Under the pieces are notes generated by a model that was given only the letters and a program-made list of their open reading frames with translations, made no database searches and was not told where the DNA came from. 6,425 bases of DNA from assembly GCA_039815945.1 (NCBI GenBank), contig JBCBYI010000213.1, positions 1 to 6,425 on the forward strand, given 5' to 3'. The stretch is from UBA11606 sp039815945. GTDB lineage: Bacteria; Actinomycetota; Acidimicrobiia; Acidimicrobiales; Aldehydirespiratoraceae. Numbering within the stretch: the first letter of the stretch is position 1; each line of letters opens with the position of its first letter. A program made the translations under genes and the position numbers. Of this stretch, positions 1 through 5,508 are shown piece by piece.

Positions 1-1
1 G

Positions 2-943
2 GCCGACGACTCTCCCGACTACGACGACGGTCTTCCGGTCGTGTTCACCTGGCCCGTCCTGGGATCGACGGTGGACCCGGAGGACTTCCTGTTCACCTTG
101 ACCAACGGTGAGGAGGTGGTGCCGAACTCCGCCGGCCTCGTGCCCAACTGGGAGCTGAACGAACGGAACACGGTTGTCGTCTTCGGCGACTTCGGCAATC
201 GCGGCGCACCCGGGGAAGCGGATGCGATCTACCCCGCAAAGCTCGAGATCGTGGACGACGGCACACCGTTGCGGTTCCTCGGCCCCGATGGCGAGCAAAG
301 CGGTGTCGGCCTGACCTGGGAGCGCGAAGGCGCGACCGGTTACGGCACTGGGCCCCAACTCGTCGGTGCCAAGCTCAACCACGTCGGCGACGCTCCGGCA
401 GGAGAGGGGGGTGCGCCATTCTTCGAACAGACGCAGTTGCCCAACGACGAGTTTGCGCTCTACGGCGGTGGCGACTTCCGGTTGCGAATGCTCACATCGG
501 GAGGGTTCACCCCAACCGGAATCACGGCACTCACGCCCGACGCTTACGAGCGTCACTTCCGAGTTCATGCAACTGCGGAAGACGGTTCGACGGTTCTTCT
601 CTCCGAGGTCGGCGTCGACTACGAGGTCGCAGGGGGCACGCTCCGGGTCCTTGGGCTCGCCGACCTCGGCCAGGCAGCCGGGAACGGGGTCGCCTACGAC
701 GACTGCTACGTCGAGGACATCGACAATCAGATCGACATCATCCTGGAAGGCGACGAAGCGGCAGCACGCTCGATCACACATGTCGAGGTTCCATCGAGCG
801 GCGACTATCTCCCGCTCTACAACCCCGGCGGCCCGGGCCCGGAGCCGTTCCCCGGCGTGCGTTACAGCGAGCCGAGCCCGTACGACCTCGAACCGGTCGT
901 CCTCGCCCTCGATGACCCCCTTCGGGTCAGCAACGTCCCGTAG
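2..943 (+). CDS. Acidic conserved-looking hypothetical protein, 5' end cut off by the window
   Basis: The reading frame is open from the left edge (first full codon at 2) to a TAG at 941-943, giving at least 313 residues. The GTG at 41 is an internal valine codon rather than a convincing start, because the frame continues upstream without a stop and there is no ribosome binding site. The visible part is rich in Asp, Glu, Gly and Pro, has alternating hydrophobic residues suggestive of beta structure, only one Cys (in a YDDCYVED segment) and no membrane segment. It starts with a D/Y-rich stretch followed by GLPVVFTWPVLGSTVDP, which reads like a conserved domain beginning. I do not recognise the family. 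A secreted or periplasmic beta-rich protein is possible, but the N-terminus that would show a signal peptide is missing. It lies on the same strand as the UGSC gene, separated by 66 bases, and is probably an independent unit because a promoter-like box precedes the next gene. Confidence 0.75.
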   Translation, partial: ADDSPDYDDGLPVVFTWPVLGSTVDPEDFLFTLTNGEEVVPNSAGLVPNWELNERNTVVVFGDFGNRGAPGEADAIYPAKLEIVDDGTPLRFLGPDGEQSGVGLTWEREGATGYGTGPQLVGAKLNHVGDAPAGEGGAPFFEQTQLPNDEFALYGGGDFRLRMLTSGGFTPTGITALTPDAYERHFRVHATAEDGSTVLLSEVGVDYEVAGGTLRVLGLADLGQAAGNGVAYDDCYVEDIDNQIDIILEGDEAAARSITHVEVPSSGDYLPLYNPGGPGPEPFPGVRYSEPSPYDLEPVVLALDDPLRVSNVP

Positions 944-997
944 TTCGCCAGCTGGGTGCGTCGATCACTGCGTTCGCCCCGTGCGGATCGGCCGTCG

Positions 998-1003
998 TAC
1001 CAT
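998..1003 (+). promoter_or_regulatory. Candidate -10 box (TACCAT) for a leaderless transcript of the UGSC gene
   Basis: TACCAT fits the actinobacterial -10 pattern TANNNT and ends six bases before the A of the ATG at 1010. This is the spacing expected when transcription starts at, or next to, the start codon. No Shine-Dalgarno sequence is visible before 1010, which fits leaderless initiation. A -35 element is not clear; TTCGCC at 973-978 is a poor match and its 19-base spacing is long. Confidence 0.4.
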
Positions 1004-1009
1004 CCGGTC

Positions 1010-1540
1010 ATGGCGATTAGCTTCCTGGACCCCCGTGGCGAGTCGGCTGTCGTGCCGACGCCGTACGAACTCTCCACCTCGCTCGAACGCGGGGTCACCG
1101 TCGGGTTGCTGGCCAACGGCTTCCCCGATTCGGTTGCGTTCCTTGACGCGGTCGGGGAGGCGATCACCGCGCTGCGCCCCGACGTTTCGCTCGCTCGGTG
1201 GAACAAGGGCAACGCGTCGGCCATCGCCGACGACTCGATGCTCGGTGAGATCGAAGCCGAGTGCGCGGCGGTCGTCGCCGCGTACGGGCATTGAGGCAGC
1301 TGCACGACCGGCACCGTGCGTGACGGCATGAACGTGGCCCTCCGAGGCATCCCCGCAGTCGCCTTGGTAACCGACGAGTTCTGGGCCCAGGGCGACTTCA
1401 TCGCCACCTCGTTCGGCATGCCCGACGTGCCGCGGGTGCAGCTTCCGCACCCCGTCGCCGGCACCGGTGCCGACAACCATCGCCAGGTCGCCGAGAAGGT
1501 CGCGGCCGAGATCGTCGACGCGCTCGAGCGCACCCGATGA
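1010..1540 (+). CDS. UGSC-family selenoprotein with in-frame UGA (Sec95)
   Basis: The frame from ATG 1010 runs 94 codons to a TGA at 1292-1294 and continues in the same frame, without any other stop, to a TGA at 1538-1540. Reading the first TGA as selenocysteine gives 176 residues with the motif H94-U95-G96-S97-C98. This is the signature of the UGSC family of (seleno)proteins, whose Cys-containing homologues have CGSC. Both halves look like one domain. Residues 28-52 (GVTVGLLANGFPD and following) form a Rossmann-like strand-helix start. Residues 99-121 contain TTGTVRDGMN and GIPAVALVT, and 144-151 reads QLPHPVAG, all as I recall for the family. U95 and C98 form a UxxC pair of the type used in redox proteins; the substrate is unknown. 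A GTG at 956 would add 18 basic residues, but ATG 1010 is preferred because it begins the recognisable domain and has a leaderless promoter box. The final ATGA overlaps the partner gene. The Sec machinery (selA, selB, selC, selD) must lie outside this window. A true nonsense mutation is the alternative, but the UGSC match argues strongly against it. Confidence 0.9.
1292..1294 (+). other. Selenocysteine codon (UGA recoded)
   Basis: This TGA is followed directly by GGC AGC TGC, which encodes Gly-Ser-Cys, so the reading is U-G-S-C preceded by His. The 82 codons after it, including the final stop codon, stay in frame and encode family-like sequence. A single base change would give the Cys form, which also occurs in the family. 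Confidence 0.87.
1303..1330 (+). promoter_or_regulatory. Candidate bacterial SECIS hairpin inside the UGSC coding sequence
   Basis: An imperfect hairpin follows the UGA. The upper stem pairs 1312-1314 (CAC) with 1320-1322 (GTG). Below a G1311/A1323 mismatch, 1308-1310 (CCG) pairs with 1324-1326 (CGG). Below a bulged A1307, G1306 pairs with C1327, and after a C/A mismatch A1304-T1329 and C1303-G1330 pair. The apical loop is CGTGC (1315-1319), so G is its second base and GU is present. The loop starts 21 bases after the UGA. These properties agree with the loose consensus I know for bacterial SECIS elements: a small loop with an early G, roughly 16 to 37 bases from the UGA. The three-pair upper stem is short, and a competing hairpin exists at 1302-1319, so the exact fold is uncertain. 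Confidence 0.5.
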
Positions 1541-2562
1541 GCGAACTCCACCGTGCGGACCTCCTGACCGCCGACGACGAAGCCGCTGCCGTCGAGCAGC
1601 TTCACCAGTTGGGGTGCACCGACGGGCTGCCGGTCATCGTGCCCACCCCCGAGCGGGTCGAACGCATGGTGCTCGCCGTCGGTCATCCGGGCGAGACCAC
1701 GCTCGGTCAGATGGGTCCGCTGCAGGGCGTCTGCACCGTCGAGAAGCTGGCCGCCGCCGCCGTGATGGCGGGCTGCCTGCCCGACCACATGCCGATCGTG
1801 ATCGCCTCGATGCTTGCGATGATGGATCCCACGTTCGATCTCGCCGAGATGCAGGGCACCACCCACGCCACCGCACCCCTGATCATCGTCAACGGGCCCG
1901 CGCGGGAGATGTGTGGGATCGCGTCGGGCTACGGCGCCCTCGGGCCCGGCCATCGGGCCAACGCCTCGATCGGACGCGCCGTGCGGCTCGCGATGATCAA
2001 CATCGGCGGCGCTCGCCCCGGCACCTCCGACATGGCGCTGCTCGGACACGGCGGCAAGTTCGGCCAAGTCCTCGGCGAAGACGAGGAGCACAGCGCGTTC
2101 ACGCCGCTGCACACCACTCGGGGATTCTCGCCGACCGACTCGACGGTCACCGTCATCGGCACCGAGCCCCCGCAGTCGGTCGTCCACACGGCCGGGAGCG
2201 ATGCCGACCGCTCGACCGAACGCCTGCTCGACACGCTCGCCGCATCGCTCGCCGGCCCCGGCACCAACAACGCCTGGCTCGGCGGCGGCCAGGCCGTCGT
2301 CGTCGTCACGCCGGACCATCGAGGTGAGCTCGCCGCGGCCGGCCACGACCGGACCTCGGTCGCCTCGGCGATCGTCGAACGAGCCCGCACGCGCGACGGT
2401 CGTGCCGCCTTCGACTCGCCCGATGACATCCTCGTGGTGGCCGCCGGCGGGGCCGGGCTCTACTCGTACGTCTTCCCGACCTGGTGCGCCGGGGGCCATC
2501 GCAACCGGGCGGTCACCGTGCCGGTCGAGATCGGGCAGGCCTGCGCGATCCCGGGGATGTGA
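1537..2562 (+). CDS. Conserved partner protein of the UGSC selenoprotein, function unknown
   Basis: This gene encodes 341 residues and starts at an ATG that overlaps the UGSC stop codon (ATGA, 1537-1540). There is no Shine-Dalgarno sequence of its own, so translational coupling is likely. The sequence looks soluble and strongly conserved in character. Notable parts are a TDGLPVIVPTPERVERM segment at 28-44, a GVCTVEKLAAAAVMAGCLPD region at 64-83, THATAPLIIVNGP at 109-121, GPGHRANASIGRAVR at 136-150, a GHGGKFGQVLGEDEEHSAF region at 170-188 and a C-terminal IGQACAIPGM. Cysteines are at 27, 66, 80, 126, 317 and 336. I recall this type of protein accompanying UGSC proteins in other bacteria, but I know no proven function and no named domain. 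The coupling suggests a subunit or dedicated partner in a Sec-dependent redox enzyme, which is inference. Its gene converges with the acyltransferase gene at 2566, leaving 3 bases between stop codons. Confidence 0.88.
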   Translation: MSELHRADLLTADDEAAAVEQLHQLGCTDGLPVIVPTPERVERMVLAVGHPGETTLGQMGPLQGVCTVEKLAAAAVMAGCLPDHMPIVIASMLAMMDPTFDLAEMQGTTHATAPLIIVNGPAREMCGIASGYGALGPGHRANASIGRAVRLAMINIGGARPGTSDMALLGHGGKFGQVLGEDEEHSAFTPLHTTRGFSPTDSTVTVIGTEPPQSVVHTAGSDADRSTERLLDTLAASLAGPGTNNAWLGGGQAVVVVTPDHRGELAAAGHDRTSVASAIVERARTRDGRAAFDSPDDILVVAAGGAGLYSYVFPTWCAGGHRNRAVTVPVEIGQACAIPGM

Positions 2563-2565
2563 CGA

Positions 2566-3999
2566 TCAGGCGCTGATGTCGGCGGCATAGCCGTCGAAGG
2601 TCGCCTGGACGAGTTCGCCGAAACGATCAGGGTCGTCGATCGCCGCGGGGTCGATCATGATCCCGACGTCGAGGCTGTCCTCGTGCGACATCACCGTCGC
2701 GTTGCAGGCGGCACCCGCGACCGGACCGACCGGGAAGGTGGCGAGCACCCGGGCGGCGCCGACGTGGATCGGCACCGGCGCGCCCCGGATGTTGCTGGTG
2801 ACGACGTCGATCCGGGTGCCTTGATCGCGACCGAGACGGGTGAGTACGGGCGTGGGGATGAGCGCGGCCATCGAACTCACCGCCGCGAGGCCGGGCTCGT
2901 TCTCGCGCTCCTCGGAGGGTGCCATCGCCTCGTGGAGGGCGGCGAAGCGGTCGGCCGGGTCGGTACCGCCGGCCGGTGCCCGCACCTTGATCGGCACGAA
3001 GGCGTTGCCGCCGGCGCCGGACCCGGTTCGGGTGCTGCGGACGAACGACATGGCGATCGTGCGGGGTTCGGCGTCGCGTTCGGCGTGGTAGGCGATGGCG
3101 GCGTCGGCGAGCGCAGTGACGTAGAGGTCGTTGACGGTGCCGCCGCGGGCCGTGGCGGCCGCCTTCGCCGCCGAGAGCGCCATCCGGGCGGTGACGTAGT
3201 AGCGCTGGCCCGAACGGCCCGTCCATAGTTCCGACGTGCTGTCGAGGTACGGGTCACCGACGAGTTGGTCGATCACCGTCCGGACCGTCTCCAGCGCCTG
3301 ATTTCCCGTGCGCTGGGCTCGGGCGGGGTCGGCTCCGATCAGCGCCATCTCCGCCGCCGCGGACTTCATCAGCCCGACCGGTCCGGCCAGCGCGGCCAGC
3401 AGCGCGTCGGCGGTGTCGGTCGGCTCGTGCGGTGGCGCCGCGGCCCGGCGCTCGTCGAGCACCGCGTCGAGATCGACCTCGGCGGGGAGCTCGGCGTCGG
3501 GCTCCAGCGACAGGAAGATCTCGGCCATCCGCAGGCTGCCGACACCGTCGGCGATCGAGTGGTGCAGACGCGAGATCAGGGCCCCTCGGCCGTCGGCGAG
3601 CCCGGTGACGACGTGGATGATCCACGGTGGTCGCCCGGCGGCGAAGGGCGTGGTGTGGATCTCGGTGGTGAGGTCGAGTAGGGCCCGATGGTCGCCCGGG
3701 GCCGGAACCTCGACTTCGACGATGTGGTTGGCGAGATCGAAGTCGGGGTCGATCTCCCACCGCGGTGCGTCGAGCGGGTTCGGGGATTCGGCCACCCGCT
3801 CGGCCAGGCGCGGCATCGTGACGATGCCGGCGGCGAGCTTACGGCGGGCGAGCTCAACATCCGCCGGGCGATCGAGGATCGACAGCAGGCTCCCGCTCGG
3901 GTCGAGCCACGGGTCGGCCCCGACCCGCCACATCAGGGCCTCCTCGTCGGACATCTCCGGCGGGAAGTCGGCGTCGCGTTCGTGGAATCCGTCGCTCAT
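2566..3999 (-). CDS. WS/DGAT-family O-acyltransferase (wax ester synthase / diacylglycerol acyltransferase)
   Basis: The 477-residue product has the usual length of the bacterial WS/DGAT family, which transfers acyl groups from acyl-CoA to diacylglycerol or a fatty alcohol to form storage lipids at the membrane or lipid body surface. The catalytic motif HHxxxDG is present as H146-H147-SIA-D151-G152. The conserved Asn-Asp pair appears in GGTVNDLYVTAL (N290-D291), and the C-terminal domain shows TSNIRG (401-406), PVGP (423-426) and a terminal VGIMIDPAAIDDPDRFGELV segment typical of the family. The start at 3999 lies 6 bases after the upstream gene's stop, so the two are surely cotranscribed. 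M16 (MSDEEALMWRV) matches the usual N-terminus of the family and is an alternative start, but neither has a clear ribosome binding site. Whether wax esters or triacylglycerol are the main product cannot be told from the sequence. The neighbouring PlsC-like gene favours triacylglycerol. Confidence 0.93.
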   Translation of the reverse strand: MSDGFHERDADFPPEMSDEEALMWRVGADPWLDPSGSLLSILDRPADVELARRKLAAGIVTMPRLAERVAESPNPLDAPRWEIDPDFDLANHIVEVEVPAPGDHRALLDLTTEIHTTPFAAGRPPWIIHVVTGLADGRGALISRLHHSIADGVGSLRMAEIFLSLEPDAELPAEVDLDAVLDERRAAAPPHEPTDTADALLAALAGPVGLMKSAAAEMALIGADPARAQRTGNQALETVRTVIDQLVGDPYLDSTSELWTGRSGQRYYVTARMALSAAKAAATARGGTVNDLYVTALADAAIAYHAERDAEPRTIAMSFVRSTRTGSGAGGNAFVPIKVRAPAGGTDPADRFAALHEAMAPSEERENEPGLAAVSSMAALIPTPVLTRLGRDQGTRIDVVTSNIRGAPVPIHVGAARVLATFPVGPVAGAACNATVMSHEDSLDVGIMIDPAAIDDPDRFGELVQATFDGYAADISA

Positions 4000-4005
4000 C
4001 GCCGA

Positions 4006-5409
4006 CTACCGGTCCGTGAAGCCGAGGTCGTCGGCCTGACCGGACGGGAAGGTGCGGGCGAGCTCCTCCGGAGTGGGCTCGTAGGGCTGGCGGGCGTGTT
4101 CGGGCAGCAGCGCACTGAGCGCGCTCATGATGCGTTCGGTGTCGCGGGCGACGCTGCGGTACTTGAGATCGACCGGCGCCCCGACGGTGGCGGTGACCTC
4201 GGGTTGGTCCTGCAGGTTGAACGACGGGAGCTTGGCGTTGCGGGGCCACACCTGGTCGGTGCCCCAGAGCCCCACCGGGATCACGGGCGCCTTCGTCATC
4301 GCGGCGAGGCGAGCCGCGCCCCACCGGCCCTGCAGGACGGGGTCGAAGAACGCCCGGCCGCGCGGGATCGTGCCCTGCGGGAACATCACGACGAGATCGC
4401 CGCCGCGGACCGCCGCAGCCGCAGCGTCGAGCGCACCCTCGTCGCCGGTGCCCCGGTCGACGCGGATCCCGCCGCCCGCCTGCAAGAGCGGGCCGATGAC
4501 GGGGATGTCGAAGACTTCCTTCTTGCCGAGGTAGCGGCCGTTGCGCCCGGACTTCGCCACGGTCGTGATCATCACGGCCGGGTCGAAGTAGCTGCGGTGG
4601 TTGCCGACGATGATCGCCCCGCCCTCGGTCGGGATGTGCTCGACCCCCGACACCGTGACGTCGGCGTTGGGGATGAGTTCCGGACGAAGGAACGGCCGGA
4701 AGAGATCCTGGAGTTCGAAGCCGCCCATCGTCGGCACACCGTCGGGCTTGTCGAGCGAGCGGATCGGCCAGTCGTTGAGCGCTGCGGTGGCGGCGAGGCG
4801 GGCGTCGGGATTGACCGCGACGGGATGGCCGACACGGTCGAGAAGGGGCGAGTCGTAGTAGCTGTCGGAGTAGGCCCAGCAGTCGGCCGGGTCGACCCCA
4901 CGCTCGCTGCACCATCGCAGCACGGCGTCGCGCTTGCCCGGCCCCCAGACCACGTCGCCGTCGACCCGGCCGGTGAATGCACCTCTCGCCTGGGTCCATT
5001 TCGTGGCGATGACGTCGTCGATGCCGAGCAGATCGGCGAGCGGGCGGACCAGATGCTCGGGTGTCGTGGTGGCGAGAACGACGGTGCGGCCTGCATCGCG
5101 ATGCATGGCCAACTCGGCTCGGGCGAACTCCGAGACGTGGCCGGCGACCTCGGCCGCGGCTGGCCCTGCGGCGGCGATCACCTCGTCGACGGGCCAGCCC
5201 GCCGCGGCGCGGGGTGCGAGCTTCGCGGACCGCCCCACGATCGCCGACTCGCCGGCCAACTCGAACACCTTGAACGCGATGTCGGACAGCGCGCCGTCGA
5301 CCGCCGTGCCGAACCCGGCCGCCGACAGGTGCCGTTGGAAGATCTTGGGCGAGGCGACCGACACGAGCGTGCGGTCGAGATCGAAGAACGCGGCAGCCCG
5401 GGCGGTCAT
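4006..5409 (-). CDS. HAD-IB phosphatase / 1-acylglycerol-3-phosphate O-acyltransferase (PlsC-like) fusion
   Basis: The 467-residue protein joins two enzymes. Residues 1-220 are a HAD-superfamily subclass IB hydrolase: motif I is FFDLDRT (D10, D12, T14), motif II the Thr cluster at 114-116, motif III K159 in GPGKRD, and motif IV SDSYYDS (D182, D186), so all catalytic positions are present. Residues about 235-430 are an acyltransferase of the PlsC type. Block I is NHRSYFD (H271, D276; HX4D), block II lies around 293-318 (LGKKEVFDIPVIGPLLQAGG), block III is FPQGT (343-347) and block IV APVIPVG (374-380). The acyltransferase converts lysophosphatidate to phosphatidate at the membrane; the phosphatase substrate is not established. 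Block III has Gln345 where classical PlsC has Glu. I recall PQGT in relatives of this fusion, so it is probably not a defect. ATG 5409 is chosen because the sequence starts MTARAAAFFDLDRTLV, as usual for the family, and a stop codon lies just upstream in frame. The order fusion then WS/DGAT resembles Rv2483c-Rv2484c of Mycobacterium tuberculosis. Confidence 0.94.
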   Translation of the reverse strand: MTARAAAFFDLDRTLVSVASPKIFQRHLSAAGFGTAVDGALSDIAFKVFELAGESAIVGRSAKLAPRAAAGWPVDEVIAAAGPAAAEVAGHVSEFARAELAMHRDAGRTVVLATTTPEHLVRPLADLLGIDDVIATKWTQARGAFTGRVDGDVVWGPGKRDAVLRWCSERGVDPADCWAYSDSYYDSPLLDRVGHPVAVNPDARLAATAALNDWPIRSLDKPDGVPTMGGFELQDLFRPFLRPELIPNADVTVSGVEHIPTEGGAIIVGNHRSYFDPAVMITTVAKSGRNGRYLGKKEVFDIPVIGPLLQAGGGIRVDRGTGDEGALDAAAAAVRGGDLVVMFPQGTIPRGRAFFDPVLQGRWGAARLAAMTKAPVIPVGLWGTDQVWPRNAKLPSFNLQDQPEVTATVGAPVDLKYRSVARDTERIMSALSALLPEHARQPYEPTPEELARTFPSGQADDLGFTDR

Positions 5410-5420
5410 GAGGCGCTCAT
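5406..5420 (-). other. SD-led minicistron (MSAS-stop) coupled to the HAD-PlsC start
   Basis: On the minus strand a strong GGAGGT (5432 to 5427) lies six bases before an ATG at 5420-5418. That ATG opens only four sense codons (Met-Ser-Ala-Ser) before a TGA at 5408-5406. The stop overlaps the start codon of the large gene in an ATGA arrangement. The GGAGGT is 17 bases from the ATG at 5409, too far for normal direct initiation, and the two starts are in different frames. Ribosomes loading at the minicistron could therefore feed the main start by termination-reinitiation. It may also be chance. Confidence 0.4.
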
Positions 5421-5508
5421 TCTGGCACCTCCGCAGGATTCACGACAGGGAGGGGGAGTGGGGTACAACAAGGTGTCCGTACGGCACGGTTCTGAGGGGG
5501 TTCGGGGC
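5410..5508. promoter_or_regulatory. Divergent intergenic promoter region
   Basis: These 99 bases separate the lipid operon (leftward) from the acyl-CoA dehydrogenase (rightward), so they must hold promoters for both unless they are transcribed from elsewhere. I see no convincing -10/-35 pair on either strand; TACAAC at 5464-5469 is a weak candidate for the rightward gene. A perfect 8-base palindrome CCGTACGG at 5477-5484 is the best candidate for an operator core. No terminator-like hairpin is evident. Confidence 0.45.
5494..5500 (+). promoter_or_regulatory. Ribosome binding site for the acyl-CoA dehydrogenase
   Basis: GAGGGGG ends eight bases before the ATG at 5509 and supports this start. 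Together with the FadE29-like N-terminal sequence MYIGYDEKQEALRKELRDYY, it leaves little doubt about the initiation codon. Confidence 0.65.

Noticed and set aside
913..929. Hairpin TGACCC / GGGTCA with a 5-base loop near the end of the first gene as a terminator
   Set aside because: It lies inside the coding sequence, ends 11 bases before the stop codon, and has no following U-tract.
956..1294. Two separate small genes (956-1294 and 1316-1540) or a pseudogene broken by a stop
   Set aside because: The halves are in the same frame, joined by one TGA followed by the Gly-Ser-Cys of a known selenoprotein motif. The GTG at 1316 is inside the conserved domain and has no ribosome binding site.
1302..1319. 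Perfect 5-base-pair hairpin (GCACG / CGTGC, 8-base loop) as the SECIS element
   Set aside because: Its loop (ACCGGCAC) starts without G and begins only 12 bases after the UGA, closer than the range expected for bacterial SECIS loops. The 1303-1330 fold fits better, though the two compete.
1312..1557. The 9-mer CACCGTGCG occurs after both UGA codons (1312-1320 and 1549-1557)
   Set aside because: The distances from the UGA differ (17 versus 8 bases) and only a three-pair stem is possible at the second copy. A chance repeat in GC-rich coding DNA is the simpler explanation.
862..2499. A 545-codon open frame on the minus strand across the UGSC pair
   Set aside because: Its product is low-complexity (Gly, Arg, Asp, His repeats), matches no domain, and lies opposite two well-supported genes. 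Long antisense frames are usual in DNA with such high third-position GC.
2683..3228. Plus-strand frames opposite the WS/DGAT gene
   Set aside because: Their products are Arg/Gly/Asp-rich shadows with no motif, while the opposite strand carries the complete HHxxxDG enzyme.
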